64,000 bases of DNA, taken from NCBI RefSeq assembly GCF_014266025.1, contig NZ_JACMYC010000002.1:416723-480722 (forward strand), in the 5' to 3' direction. The translations under genes and the position numbers were made by a program. Positions 28,078 to 37,385 of the stretch are shown here, piece by piece (the first letter of the stretch is position 1; every line of letters starts with the position of its first letter). This stretch comes from Nocardioides deserti. Its GTDB lineage: Bacteria > Actinomycetota > Actinomycetes > Propionibacteriales > Nocardioidaceae. Below the pieces are notes generated by a model, which saw nothing but the letters and a program-made list of their open reading frames with translations, was not told where the DNA came from and searched no databases.

Positions 28078-30513
28078 TCAGGGCCGACGGACGCCGGTGA
28101 CCTTGCCGGCCCGCGAGAAGTCCACCCGGACCATGACCTTCCCCTTGCCGGGCGCCTTGGCGCAGAAGCGGTACGTCGTGCCGAGCCGCTGGTAGGGCTG
28201 CCCGACCTTGCGCATGACGGCCGTCGTGGTCATGCCCGGGCGGACCAGCCGCTCGACCGCCGAGAGCTGCTTGCGCAGGCCGGGGTTGCGGCAGGAGTCG
28301 GGGCGCACGCCGTACGCCCGCTCCCAGGTCTGCAGGTAGGCCTCGGCGCCGCGGGCCATGTCGTCGACGATGTCGGCGCCGTCCCTGCCGGCGACCTTGC
28401 GGAGGTCCTCGACCCAGTCGGGGTAGAGGCCGTACTGCGCGACGCCGTCGACGTTGATGTCGTAGACCCGCTTGCCGGCCCGCTGCTTCTTGATGGTCAC
28501 GCCGCCGAGGCCGCGGAAGGGGTAGGTCACCTTGTTCTTGACGTTCGCCCCGCGAGCCGCGCCCTGCGCGCCGAGCCCGTTGATGTCCGCGCCGAAGCCG
28601 ATGCCCCAGTAGTAGCGCCGGTCGGCCCAGCCGACGTGGCGGCGCCACTTCTCGACGAACCCGGTCGAGTCGCCGGCGTACGGCGCGATGAAGCCGCCCG
28701 CCTCGTAGATCCGCGGGTAGGTGTCGGGGGTCGACCAGGAGTGGCTGGACAGCACGCCGGAGTAGCCCATCTCCTCGATCTGGTCCATCGACTGGCGACG
28801 GGCCTTGACGCTCATGTGGTCGGGGTCGAAGAGGACCTTCTTCTTCGCCAGCGTCTCGATCGTGTGCTCGCCGAGCGTGCTCAGACCGCGGTTGTTGCAG
28901 TGGTCCGGCGGCGGGTAGAGCGGCAGCGGCACGGTCGGCAGCCCGAGCGAGGCGATCGCGCCGAAGAGCGCGTCCTGGACGCCGGCGGTGATGTCGGGGA
29001 CCGCGACCTGGTTGTTGTCGTGCGACTCCCCGTCGGCCGGGTCGCAGTGCCGCATGTCCCAGAAGGTGCCGGTCTCGAGGAAGTTCGCGGCGTTGACGAG
29101 CGGGCCGATCGCGCCGGCGTCACCGGCCACGCCGGACAGCGCGTTGTCGAACTTGTTGACCAGCTCCATCTGGCGCACGCCCATCCGGTGCACCTCGGCG
29201 ATCTGACGGTCGATGTCGGCGGCGTTGCACGCGGGGATGCCGAGCTTCATCGTGCAACCGAACGGCACCGAGGTCTCGATGCCCATGACCACCGCCATCT
29301 TGCCGGCGTTGATCACCTTCCGGGCCTGCCACGGGTTCTTCACGATCCGGTAGAAGCCCTTGCCGGGGCCACCGAACTGGGCGTCGATGTAGTCCTGGAA
29401 GCGGTACATCTGCTTGGCCTGGAGCCGCACGGAGTCCATGTCGTCGCAGGAGTTCCGCTTGAGCGGGTAGAGCTGGCACAGCTGGTTGTTCTCCACCAGC
29501 AGGTTGACGAAGAGCCGCTGCCCGCCGCGCCAGGCCCGCTCCATCCAGCGGTAGTAGGTGCCCTCGTGGGTCAGCGAGTTCGGCGCCGGCCAGTCCTTGA
29601 ACGTCGGCCAGCCGACCGGGTCGTGGTTGGGCGTGCCGCTGAGCACCGACTCCAGCACGCCGCCGTACCCACCGGTGAGGGTGTGGTCGGGGCAGTCGAC
29701 GAGCGCGTACGGCGCGCCGTACTCGTGCCAGGGACGGCCGCAGTGCGCTTGCCCGCCGAGGAACTCGAAGGCCATGCCGTGGGTGTGCGCGTCGACGTAC
29801 CCGCGCACCTCCTGGAACGGCGTGACGCCGGCGTGCGGGCCGCCGACGACGTCGATCTGCGACTCCGGGTAGGCGCTGCAGCCGGCCGTCCGGGTCAGCG
29901 TGAAGCTCGAGGCCGAGCCGATGCGCAGCGCCCCCGAGCCGTTGCGGAAGGTGAACCGGTTGCCCTGCTTGCGCGCCGTCCACACCGTCGCCGCCGAGGG
30001 GCGTGCCGCTCGCTCGCCGCCGGCGGTGACGAAGGTGCGGTCCTTCGCGTAGAGCAGGTACTTCCCGAGCGTCGTCGGCTTGAAGTAGATCGGGCTGCCG
30101 GCCAGCGCGTAGCAGCCGTTCGCCATCGCGTAGCGGTCCTGCGGGGTGCGGCGCCGCGGCTGCATGACGGCGGTGCGGCGCAGCCGCGGGTCGGGCAGGG
30201 CGCGCTCGGAGTCGACGTACGCCGCGGCCCTCCGCGCGTCCGCGGCGCTGGTCGGGTCGGCGGCGTCCTCGCCGGACCCGACCGCGCGGGAGATGGCGTT
30301 CTTGGTCTCGTCCATCGCGACCTTGGCGGCCGTGGCGGTGGAGAGCTGCTGCTCCAGGGAGCCGCCGCGCAGGCCGGCTGCGCCGGGCAGCACGACCGCA
30401 CCGGCGACCAGGGCGGCCGCGGCCAGGCCGGCGACGGCCAGGCGGCCGCCGGACCGGGGACGCTGGCCCGCGGGTCGGTCGCGTCGGTCGGACGGCGTCC
30501 CGGTCACGGGCAT
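28078..30513 (-). CDS. Large secreted metallohydrolase-like protein (membrane-dipeptidase/amidohydrolase fold)
   Basis: An 811-residue protein. Residues ~1-55 form an N-terminal signal or anchor (basic PSDRRDRPAGQRPRSGGR followed by hydrophobic LAVAGLAAAALVAGAVVLP). The core from ~235 starts with VDAHTHGMAFEFLGG, an H-x-H metal-binding start of TIM-barrel hydrolases. It continues with MAVVMGIETS (near 420), FDPDHMSVKARRQSMDQIEE (near 560) and SHSWSTPDTYPRIYEAGGFI, an arrangement like M19 dipeptidases. A short C-terminal segment (VRPGMTTTAVMRKVGQPYQR) resembles an SmpA/BamE-like domain. Many Cys residues (disulfides) suit an extracellular protein. Substrate unknown. Confidence 0.75.
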   Translation of the reverse strand: MPVTGTPSDRRDRPAGQRPRSGGRLAVAGLAAAALVAGAVVLPGAAGLRGGSLEQQLSTATAAKVAMDETKNAISRAVGSGEDAADPTSAADARRAAAYVDSERALPDPRLRRTAVMQPRRRTPQDRYAMANGCYALAGSPIYFKPTTLGKYLLYAKDRTFVTAGGERAARPSAATVWTARKQGNRFTFRNGSGALRIGSASSFTLTRTAGCSAYPESQIDVVGGPHAGVTPFQEVRGYVDAHTHGMAFEFLGGQAHCGRPWHEYGAPYALVDCPDHTLTGGYGGVLESVLSGTPNHDPVGWPTFKDWPAPNSLTHEGTYYRWMERAWRGGQRLFVNLLVENNQLCQLYPLKRNSCDDMDSVRLQAKQMYRFQDYIDAQFGGPGKGFYRIVKNPWQARKVINAGKMAVVMGIETSVPFGCTMKLGIPACNAADIDRQIAEVHRMGVRQMELVNKFDNALSGVAGDAGAIGPLVNAANFLETGTFWDMRHCDPADGESHDNNQVAVPDITAGVQDALFGAIASLGLPTVPLPLYPPPDHCNNRGLSTLGEHTIETLAKKKVLFDPDHMSVKARRQSMDQIEEMGYSGVLSSHSWSTPDTYPRIYEAGGFIAPYAGDSTGFVEKWRRHVGWADRRYYWGIGFGADINGLGAQGAARGANVKNKVTYPFRGLGGVTIKKQRAGKRVYDINVDGVAQYGLYPDWVEDLRKVAGRDGADIVDDMARGAEAYLQTWERAYGVRPDSCRNPGLRKQLSAVERLVRPGMTTTAVMRKVGQPYQRLGTTYRFCAKAPGKGKVMVRVDFSRAGKVTGVRRP

Positions 30514-30560
30514 GCAGGCTCCCCAGTGTTCGGCCCGCGAGGGGCGATGAGTCGTGGAAC

Positions 30561-31505
30561 CTAGTCAGGTTCCGTTGTTGGGGTCAACGGTCCGCCCGCG
30601 TCTTGGCTACGGCGGCCGAGCCCCGCGACGGCGGCCAGGACCAGGAGGGTGCCGACGACCCCGCCGGGGCCGATCCGCTCGCCGAGGAAGACCGCCGCCA
30701 CGATCGCCGCGGTGACGGGCTCGAGCAGCGTCGCCACGACCGCGGCGCTGCCGTCGGCGGTGCGCAGTCCGGCGTAGAGCAGGCCGTAGGCGAGCGCCAT
30801 CGTGAGCACGCCGAGGTAGAGCAGCGTCGCGACCACGACCGGGTCGGCGGTCAGCACGACGTCGCCCCGGAGCGCGTCCGTGACGAGGAACGGCGCGAGC
30901 GCGAGCGTCCCGACGGTCGTGGTGGCGGTCGTCAGCGTGAGCGGCCCGGTCGATCGGGCGAGCGGCTCGCCGAGCGCGGTGGCCAGCGCGTACGCCGACC
31001 CCGAGGCCACGGCGAGCACGACCCCGAGCACCGGCTGCGGCCCGGTCGAGCCGCCGTGGCCGGCGAAGACGCTGACGAGCACCAGGCCGGTGAGCGCGGC
31101 GACGAGGACGAGCAGCCGGTCGGCCCCGGGCGGTCGGCGGTCACGTACCGACTCGGCCGCGGTGAGCAGCACCGGCGCCAGGCCGAGGCTGACCACGGTC
31201 GCGACCGTGACCCCGACGGAGACGACCGCGCCGAAGTAGAGCGCCTGGTAGGCCGCCGTCCCGCAGCCGACGGCCACCACCCGGCCGGGCCGGGCGCGGA
31301 GCAGCCGCACCAGCGCGCCGCCGGAGCGGAGCGCCACCAGGGCCACCACGAGGACGACCGCCGCGATGCCCATCCGCCAGGCGCTGATGGTGCCGACCGA
31401 CATCGGCACGTGCTCGCGGACCACCTGGACGCCGAGGCCGCCGGTGCCCCACAGGACGCCGGCCAGCGCGACCTGGAGCAGGCCGACCCGGGGATCGGGC
31501 CTCAC
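30561..31505 (-). CDS. EamA-family (DMT superfamily) transporter
   Basis: A 314-residue membrane protein with ten hydrophobic helices in two five-helix EamA repeats: LLQVALAGVLWGTGGLGVQV at the start, and VLGVVLAVASGSAYALATAL beginning the second half. The C-terminal ...LEPVTAAIVAAVFLGERIGP is the classical second-repeat signature. Such proteins export amino acids or other metabolites; the substrate is unknown. The start GTG 31505 overlaps the stop of the upstream IclR gene by 4 bp (GTGA), so the two are co-translated and the transporter is very likely under that regulator's control. Confidence 0.88.
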   Translation of the reverse strand: MRPDPRVGLLQVALAGVLWGTGGLGVQVVREHVPMSVGTISAWRMGIAAVVLVVALVALRSGGALVRLLRARPGRVVAVGCGTAAYQALYFGAVVSVGVTVATVVSLGLAPVLLTAAESVRDRRPPGADRLLVLVAALTGLVLVSVFAGHGGSTGPQPVLGVVLAVASGSAYALATALGEPLARSTGPLTLTTATTTVGTLALAPFLVTDALRGDVVLTADPVVVATLLYLGVLTMALAYGLLYAGLRTADGSAAVVATLLEPVTAAIVAAVFLGERIGPGGVVGTLLVLAAVAGLGRRSQDAGGPLTPTTEPD

Positions 31506-32263
31506 GCGGTGCCGCCGAGCCGGCGGGTGAGCAGGTCCGCCGTGCGGCGTACCTCCTCGGCGATCGCGGCCTCGCTGCTGCCGCCGGGCTCGGGGCTCTC
31601 GAAGGTGACGGCCACCCCGGCCATCGGGTGGCCGTTGTGGTCGACGACCGCGGCGGCGACGCTGGCCAGGCCGGGCGTCACCTCGCCGTCCTCGGTCGCC
31701 CAGCCGCGCTGGCGGGTCTCGGCGAGCAGCACCCGCAGCGCGCTGAGCGTGCGCGGACCGCGACCGTGGCGGTCGACGAAGGCGTCCGCGGACGGGTGCA
31801 GCGCGCGCACCTGCGCCGCCGGCAGCCGCGCCAGCAGGGCCCGCCCGCTCGCGGTCAGCGCGGCGGGCAGCCGCACCCCGACGTCGGTGACGAGCGGCGG
31901 GCGTCCCGGCGCGCGCTCCTCGAGGACGTAGAGGACGTCACGGCCGTGCAGGACCGCGAGGTGGGCGCTGTGGCCGACCCGGTCGACGAGCGCCGCGAGC
32001 GGCCGGCGCGCGATGCGTTGGAGCGGCTCCTGCCGGGAGTAGCCGCTGCCGACCTCGAACGCCGCCACCCCCAGCCCGTAGCGGTGCTCCTCGGCGAGGT
32101 GCACCACGAATCCCTCGGCGATCATCGCGTTGAGCAGGTGGTACGCCGTGGAGCGCGGTAGCGCGCAGGCGCGGACGATGCGGTCCAGCGGCACCGGGTC
32201 GGGCTGGCTGGCCAGGAACCGGAGCACGCGCAGCGTGCGCGTCGCCGCCGGCACCTGACCCAT
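31502..32263 (-). CDS. IclR-family transcriptional regulator
   Basis: A 253-residue regulator: N-terminal winged helix-turn-helix (RFLASQPDPVPLDRIVRACA, LPRSTAYHLLNAMIAEGFV, residues ~14-55), then a GAF-like effector domain with LAALVDRVGHSAHLAVLHGRD and VGVRLPAALTASGRALLARL, as in IclR, KdgR and PobR. These proteins repress or activate carbon-catabolic or export genes in response to small acids. Upstream is a GTDP-repeat membrane gene on the same strand. Translationally coupled to the EamA gene downstream. ATG 32263 (MGQVPAATRT) is the natural start. Confidence 0.88.
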   Translation of the reverse strand: MGQVPAATRTLRVLRFLASQPDPVPLDRIVRACALPRSTAYHLLNAMIAEGFVVHLAEEHRYGLGVAAFEVGSGYSRQEPLQRIARRPLAALVDRVGHSAHLAVLHGRDVLYVLEERAPGRPPLVTDVGVRLPAALTASGRALLARLPAAQVRALHPSADAFVDRHGRGPRTLSALRVLLAETRQRGWATEDGEVTPGLASVAAAVVDHNGHPMAGVAVTFESPEPGGSSEAAIAEEVRRTADLLTRRLGGTA

Positions 32264-32326
32264 GGCCGGAGCCTAGGGCCGGCGCCGCCGGCCGGCGCGG
32301 GGGCTCCCGCAGGTCAGACGTCGAGG

Positions 32327-32845
32327 TCAGACGTCGCGGCGGTGGGCGCCCGTCGAGGGGTCGGTGTGGCCCGGGTCGGTGTGGCCCGGGTCGGTGTGGC
32401 CCGGGCCGGTGTGACCCGGGTCGGTGTGACCCGGGTCGGCCGGCCCGGCGTGGGTGGGCTCGGTCGGGCCGGCGTGCGTCGGCGCCTGCGGGGTGTAGCC
32501 GGAGGAGCGGTGGTCGACGTCGGGGTCGAGGCGGTCGGCCTCGCGGAGCACGTCCTCCTGGCGGGCCTGCTCCTGGGCGAGCCCGGTCTGCGCCTGCTGG
32601 GCCTCGAGCTGGGCCTTCTCAGCCTGGGCGCGGGAGAGGTCGGCCCGGGCCGCGGCCTCGCGGGCCTCGACCTCGGCCTGCGAGAGGCCCGGGGAGTGCT
32701 GCGCGACGGCCTGCTGGCGCAGCTGCTGGGCCTCGAGCCGCTGCTGCTCCTGGCGCTTCTTGTTCCGGCGGGTCGCCGCGACGATGGCGGCCACCAGGAG
32801 CGCCACGACGACGACGGCGATGACGATCCAGATCCACGTGTCCAT
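32327..32845 (-). CDS. Membrane-anchored coiled-coil protein with GHTDP repeat tail
   Basis: A 172-residue protein (start ATG 32845). It has one membrane helix at residues 4-23 (WIWIVIAVVVVALLVAAIVA), a charged helix with Gln-rich coiled-coil character (EQQRLEAQQLRQQAVAQHS, AEKAQLEAQQAQTGLAQEQ), then a Pro/Thr/Gly tail with tandem G-H-T-D-P units. The coding DNA of the tail is a 15-bp tandem repeat. The pattern of helix plus Q-rich coiled coil matches a recurrent actinobacterial membrane protein of unknown function. The stop codon lies in a 13-bp direct duplication (AGGTCAGACGTCG, 32311-32323 and 32324-32336). The frame opens at 32878. Confidence 0.75.
   Translation of the reverse strand: MDTWIWIVIAVVVVALLVAAIVAATRRNKKRQEQQRLEAQQLRQQAVAQHSPGLSQAEVEAREAAARADLSRAQAEKAQLEAQQAQTGLAQEQARQEDVLREADRLDPDVDHRSSGYTPQAPTHAGPTEPTHAGPADPGHTDPGHTGPGHTDPGHTDPGHTDPSTGAHRRDV
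32361..32435. repeat. 15-bp minisatellite inside the GHTDP tail
   Basis: Five tandem units of TCGGTGTGGCCCGGG (32361-32435), the last two with GTGACCC variants. They encode, on the minus strand, the repeating GHTDP tail. The unit length is a multiple of three, so copy-number changes keep the frame. Confidence 0.85.
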
Positions 32846-32905
32846 GCTGGCGAGGTACCCCGCTGTGGCTGCGGTCACGCGGTCGTGGCTCGGCCGCGCC
32901 CGCCT

Positions 32906-34126
32906 TCAGGAGAGCTCGTGCTCCTCGCGGACCGGCACCAGTGGTGCCGCGAGGAGCGGGAACAGCGCGGCCAGGCCGAACGCGGCGGCGTACCCCCAGG
33001 CGGCCACCATCGCGCCGGCGACGGGCGGGACGGCGGAGGCGGCGAGGTACTGCGCGGTGTTCTGCGTGCCGAGGGCCCGCCCGCTCCACGAGGGGCCGGA
33101 CCGCTCGGCGACGGCGGTGAACGCCAGGCCGTTGTCCGCCACGGTGACGACGGTGGCGAGCACGACGAGCGGCACGGCCACGGCGGAGTCCAGCCCGGCC
33201 GCGACGCCCAGCACGCCCATCGAGACGCCGGCCCCGACCGCCACCCAGCGCAGCGGCCGCAGGCGGGCGCCGACGACGTCGGAGAGCCAGCCGGCCGCGA
33301 TCCGGCCGAGCGCGCCGGCGACCTGCGCGCCGGCGACGAGCCCGCCGGCCGCCGCCGCGGACCAGTCGCGGTCCTGGACCAGCCAGGCGAACGCGAAGGT
33401 CCACACCAGGAACTGCGGCACCACGAGCAGCACCGAGACGCCGTGGATGCGGGCGAGGTAGGAGTCCGCTCGGTAGGGGTTCGGGGTGCGGTCGGCGCCC
33501 GGCGCCGGCCGCGGCGGGTCGACGACGACCGCAGCGACGAGCAGCGCCGCGAGCGCGGCGGCGACCGTGGGCACCCAGAGCGCGGCGGCGATGCCGTGCC
33601 GCTCGGCGACGACCGCGATCGACACCGCGGCGATCCCGACGCCGGCTGGCTGCGCCATCTGCCGCACGCCCATCGCCAGGCCGCGGCGCTCGGGCGGGAA
33701 CCACCCGACGACGACGCGTCCGCTCGCGGATCCGGTGCTGGCCGCGGCCGCGCCGGCGAGGAGGAGGGTGAGCGCGAGCAGGACCGTGCCGCCGACGAAC
33801 GTCGCCAACGCGCCCACGACGGCCGTGGCCGCCAGGCCGACCAGCAGCACGAAGCGCTCGCCGCGACGGTCGACGACCAGGCCCCAGAGCACCAGCGTCA
33901 GCATCACGCCCACCGTCGGCGCCGCCGCGACCACGCCGGCCTGGGCCAGGCTGAGCCCCTCGCGGTCGTGCAGCGTGGGGATGAGGAACGCCGGCCCGTG
34001 GATCATCACCGCGGCCGCGCCCTGGGCCAGCGTGCTGGCCGCGAGCATCGCCCAGCGGCGGGATGCGCCGACCGTCAGCTTGTCCGCTGCGCCCGCTGCG
34101 CCACCTGCCGTCCGTCCTGCCACCAC
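32906..34126 (-). CDS. MFS transporter, 12 helices
   Basis: A 406-residue major facilitator protein. It has twelve hydrophobic segments and a motif A-like loop between helices 2 and 3 (LWGLVVDRRGERFVLLVGLA), with ASTGSASGRVVVGWFPPERR in helix 4-5, as seen in nitrate/nitrite and sugar-phosphate-type or other uptake MFS proteins. The substrate is unknown. GTG 34126 (VVAGRTAGGA) is the first start in frame and precedes the hydrophobic part; internal alternatives are further inside. Its upstream neighbour, 165 bp away, carries palindrome copy B at its own 3' end, so the two transcription units are separated. Confidence 0.85.
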   Translation of the reverse strand: MVAGRTAGGAAGAADKLTVGASRRWAMLAASTLAQGAAAVMIHGPAFLIPTLHDREGLSLAQAGVVAAAPTVGVMLTLVLWGLVVDRRGERFVLLVGLAATAVVGALATFVGGTVLLALTLLLAGAAAASTGSASGRVVVGWFPPERRGLAMGVRQMAQPAGVGIAAVSIAVVAERHGIAAALWVPTVAAALAALLVAAVVVDPPRPAPGADRTPNPYRADSYLARIHGVSVLLVVPQFLVWTFAFAWLVQDRDWSAAAAGGLVAGAQVAGALGRIAAGWLSDVVGARLRPLRWVAVGAGVSMGVLGVAAGLDSAVAVPLVVLATVVTVADNGLAFTAVAERSGPSWSGRALGTQNTAQYLAASAVPPVAGAMVAAWGYAAAFGLAALFPLLAAPLVPVREEHELS

Positions 34127-34205
34127 GCCGCCCAGTCAACGCCCGGCCGGGCCGGTGGGCGGCCGTGGTCCCGGATCGTGGCCTGTGAGAAATCAGCCAG
34201 CGGGA

Positions 34206-34274
34206 ACGACGACGGGGTCGTGTGCCTTCGGACGCGTCGCTCCGCGTCCTCGGGCACACGACCCCGCCGGTCGT
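34206..34274. repeat. Long palindromic element, copy B (probable terminator)
   Basis: Arms CGGGGTCGTGTGCC (34213-34226) and GGCACACGACCCCG (34253-34266) pair perfectly, with inner stem GGACGCG/CGCGTCC (34230-34236, 34243-34249). The flanks ACGAC and GTCGT give a further outer stem. It lies 16 bp after the stop of the secreted-protein gene (minus strand). Flanking sequence as well as the stem is conserved with copy A. Confidence 0.85.
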
Positions 34275-34290
34275 GCGTGGTGCCGTGGGA

Positions 34291-35541
34291 CTACTTCTTG
34301 CCGCCTGCAGGCTTGATCTCCATCCGGGCGTTGCCCAGGTTGATCGTGGCGCCGGTGCCGTCGAGCAGGGTGAGCCGCAGGGCGGTCACCTTGATGCCCC
34401 GCTTGGACTTCTCGACGATGCCGGCCTCGAGGCGGAGCAGGCCGGGGATCTCGAGCGCCTGCCCGATCGGCGGGATGGCCTGCGCCTCGCCGTCGACGAC
34501 GATCTCGCCGATCGTGGTGCCGTTGGCGTTGCGCTTGACCCGGCCGTCGCGGAAGCGGGTGACATTGGCACGGGCCTTGATCGCGTTGATCTCGAGCGGG
34601 CCGAGCTTGATGCCGGCGATGGTCGACTCGGTGAAGCCGGTCGCCTTGTTCTGGTTCTGCTGGCCCATCTGGCGGTTGCGGACCGCGCCGACGACGATCT
34701 GGCCGGCGAGGTCGACACCGGCGACCGACTTCTCCCGGACCTTGCCGCCGGTGCCCTGGCAGGGCATGTACGACAGCGGGAGCGGGCCGGACTTGACGTT
34801 CTCGTCGAGCGCGTCGACCTGGGTGCCGTGGGCCTGGCCGCGGAACCGGCCGGACTTCACGCCGCGGTTCATCTTCGCCGCGGAGTGGGCGATCCGCACG
34901 ACGGTGTCGCTGGGTTGCAGCACGACCTTGATCGCGTTGCCGGCGGCGTACGCGCCCTGCTTGTTGGCGTAGCCGTTCTGGTCGCCGAGGTAGATCGTCG
35001 CCAGGCCCGGAATCGTGATCGGGACGTTCGGCGTGGGGACCGGGAAGGTCTGGCCATCGGCGCGGACGCCGAGCAGGGAGGTCTCCACCTTCTTGTGGAA
35101 GCCGTCCTTGTCGTGCCACACGGTCGCCTTGGAGCTCACGCCGCGCAGGACGAGCGGGCCGAGCTTCACCCGGGCCACGTCGTGCTGGGAGACGACGCTC
35201 GTGCGGCCCTTCTTCTTGTTGGTGAAGGTGTTGACGCGGGTGCGGACGCCGTCGACCTGGCCGAGCCCGGGGAGGGTCACGGCGGCGACGTCGTTCCTGC
35301 GCGAGAGGCCGGCCTTGTTGGTGCAGCCGATGGTCTGGTACGCCGTGGTGCCCGACTGGACGGGCACGGCACCACCCTGGACGCGGGTGCCGTAGCCGGT
35401 CGCCTTCATGGCGAACTCGGTCTTCACCTTCGCGGCCGGGGCTCGTTCGGCCACCGCTGCCTGGGCGGACGTGGGGACGGAGAGGATCGCAGAGGCGACC
35501 GCGAGAGCGGTCGCGGCTCCGACGGGAAGTATCGGGCGCAT
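34291..35541 (-). CDS. Secreted protein, choice-of-anchor P-like
   Basis: A 416-residue exported protein. Signal peptide at residues 1-30 (MRPILPVGAATALAVASAIL, then PTSAQAA), with likely cleavage after AQA. The mature part is rich in beta strands and begins with AMKATGYGTRVQGGAVPVQS and TAYQTIGCTNKAG, a pattern of actinobacterial 'choice-of-anchor P' proteins, which generally carry no enzymatic residues. ATG 35541 has AGGAG upstream at good spacing, so I prefer it over the frame's opening at 35781. No membrane anchor or sortase motif is visible at the C terminus (KPAGGKK). The 278-bp region to hutH contains the promoters of both divergent genes. Confidence 0.75.
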   Translation of the reverse strand: MRPILPVGAATALAVASAILSVPTSAQAAVAERAPAAKVKTEFAMKATGYGTRVQGGAVPVQSGTTAYQTIGCTNKAGLSRRNDVAAVTLPGLGQVDGVRTRVNTFTNKKKGRTSVVSQHDVARVKLGPLVLRGVSSKATVWHDKDGFHKKVETSLLGVRADGQTFPVPTPNVPITIPGLATIYLGDQNGYANKQGAYAAGNAIKVVLQPSDTVVRIAHSAAKMNRGVKSGRFRGQAHGTQVDALDENVKSGPLPLSYMPCQGTGGKVREKSVAGVDLAGQIVVGAVRNRQMGQQNQNKATGFTESTIAGIKLGPLEINAIKARANVTRFRDGRVKRNANGTTIGEIVVDGEAQAIPPIGQALEIPGLLRLEAGIVEKSKRGIKVTALRLTLLDGTGATINLGNARMEIKPAGGKK

Positions 35542-35819
35542 GGTGGAACTCCTGACTTGGTGGACCCCACCCCCCGGCGCGGTCCACAGCGTGCTGCTGG
35601 CGTGTGCTCCCTCCCCGCCATGATGTCTGGTCAAACACCCGAGCGCGAGCGGGGACAGCGGCGTGCCATGACCGGCGGGCGTTCCGGCGCCCGATCGCGC
35701 GCGGGGTTTTACCGGACGCCTCGTGTCCGATGCGGGTGTGACGCCTGAAGTCTCGGATCCCAGACGGCTCCTGCGGCGCAACTGTGGTGGCGGTCACCGG
35801 CCGGACCCACGATGGCGAC

Positions 35820-37385
35820 ATGTCCAGACCGCTTGCCGTCCCAGTGCCTGCTCCGGTGTCTGTCGGGGTCTCGCCACTGGCTCCGGCCGACGTCGTCCGG
35901 GTCGCCCGCGACGGCGCCCCGGTCCGGCTCACGCCCGAGGCCGCCGAGGCGATCGAGCGCTCGCGCGCGGTGGTCGACGCGCTCGCGGCCGGGCCGGTGC
36001 CGACGTACGGCGTCTCGACGGGATTCGGCGCGCTGGCGACGCGCCACATCCCGGCCGAGCAGCGCGCCCAGCTCCAGCGCTCGCTGGTCCGCTCGCACGC
36101 CGCCGGCTCCGGGCCGGAGGTCGAGCGGGAGGTCACGCGCGCGCTCATGCTGCTGAGGCTCTCGACGCTCGCGACCGGCCGGACCGGTGTCCGTCCCGCC
36201 ACCGCACAGCTCCTCGCCGACCTGATCACGCACGGCATCACGCCGGTGGTCCACGAGCACGGCTCGCTCGGCTGCTCCGGCGACCTCGCGCCGCTCTCGC
36301 ACTGCGCGCTGGCCCTGATGGGCGAGGGGCAGGTGCGCGACGCCGAGGGCCGGCTCGTGCCGGCCGCCGAGGCGCTCGCCGCGGCCGGCCTCGCCCCGGT
36401 CGAGCTGGCCGCCAAGGAGGGCCTGGCCCTCATCAACGGCACCGACGGGATGCTCGGCATGCTCGTGCTGGCCCTCGAGGACCTGCGCGTGCTGCTGCGG
36501 ACGGCCGACGTGGCTGCCGCGATGTCGGTGGAGGCGCAGCTCGGCACCGACCGCGTCTTCGCCGCCGAGCTGCAGGCGCTGCGGCCGCACCCCGGGCAGG
36601 CCGCCTCGGCACGGAACCTGGTCGCGCTGCTCGCGGGCTCCGGGGTCGTCGCCTCGCACCGCGGTGACGACTGCAACCGGGTGCAGGACGCCTACTCCCT
36701 GCGCTGCGCGCCGCAGGTGCACGGCGCCGCCCGGGACACCGTCGACCACGCCGCACTCGTCGCCTCCCGCGAGCTGGCCTCGGCCGTCGACAACCCGGTG
36801 GTGATCGGGGACCGGGTCGAGAGCAACGGCAACTTCCACGGGGCGCCAGTGGCGTACGTCCTGGACTTCCTGGCGATCGCGGCGGCCGACGTGGCGTCGA
36901 TCAGCGAGCGACGGACCGACCGGTTCCTGGACGCCGCGCGCAGCCACGGCCTGCCGCCGTTCCTGGCGCACGACCCGGGCGTCGACAGCGGCCACATGAT
37001 CGCGCAGTACACCCAGGCGGCGATCGTCTCCGACCTCAAGCGGCTCGCCGTCCCGGCGTCGGTCGACTCGATCCCGAGCTCGGCCATGCAGGAGGACCAC
37101 GTCTCGATGGGGTGGTCGGCCGCGCGCAAGCTGCGCCGGGCCGTCGACGGGCTGACCCGGGTGGTCGCGATCGAGGTGCTGACCGGCGCGCGGGCGCTGG
37201 ACCTGCGGGCACCGCTCACCCCCTCGCCCGCCACCGGTGCCGTCGTGCGCCTGCTGCGCGAGGTCGGCATCGAGGGACCCGGGCCGGACCGCCACCTGGC
37301 GCCGGAGATCGAGACGGCCGTCGGGCTGGTGCGCTCCGGCGCCGTGGTCGACGCCGTCCAGGCCGTGATCGGAGAGATGTCGTGA
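35820..37385 (+). CDS. hutH: Histidine ammonia-lyase
   Basis: A 521-residue enzyme that deaminates L-histidine to urocanate, the first step of histidine catabolism. The catalytic loop that cyclises into the MIO group is G-S-L-G-C-S-G-D-L at 148-156, so the cross-link forms from Cys152-Ser153-Gly154 rather than the usual Ala-Ser-Gly. Catalytic Tyr63 lies in [11 protein letters not shown]; the C-terminal regions [10 protein letters not shown] and [20 protein letters not shown] are typical. ATG 35820 gives [12 protein letters not shown], about 10 residues longer than E. coli-type starts; the frame opens at 35784. The 3' end overlaps hutU by 4 bp (GTGA), so both are expressed together. Confidence 0.93.
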   Translation: MSRPLAVPVPAPVSVGVSPLAPADVVRVARDGAPVRLTPEAAEAIERSRAVVDALAAGPVPTYGVSTGFGALATRHIPAEQRAQLQRSLVRSHAAGSGPEVEREVTRALMLLRLSTLATGRTGVRPATAQLLADLITHGITPVVHEHGSLGCSGDLAPLSHCALALMGEGQVRDAEGRLVPAAEALAAAGLAPVELAAKEGLALINGTDGMLGMLVLALEDLRVLLRTADVAAAMSVEAQLGTDRVFAAELQALRPHPGQAASARNLVALLAGSGVVASHRGDDCNRVQDAYSLRCAPQVHGAARDTVDHAALVASRELASAVDNPVVIGDRVESNGNFHGAPVAYVLDFLAIAAADVASISERRTDRFLDAARSHGLPPFLAHDPGVDSGHMIAQYTQAAIVSDLKRLAVPASVDSIPSSAMQEDHVSMGWSAARKLRRAVDGLTRVVAIEVLTGARALDLRAPLTPSPATGAVVRLLREVGIEGPGPDRHLAPEIETAVGLVRSGAVVDAVQAVIGEMS

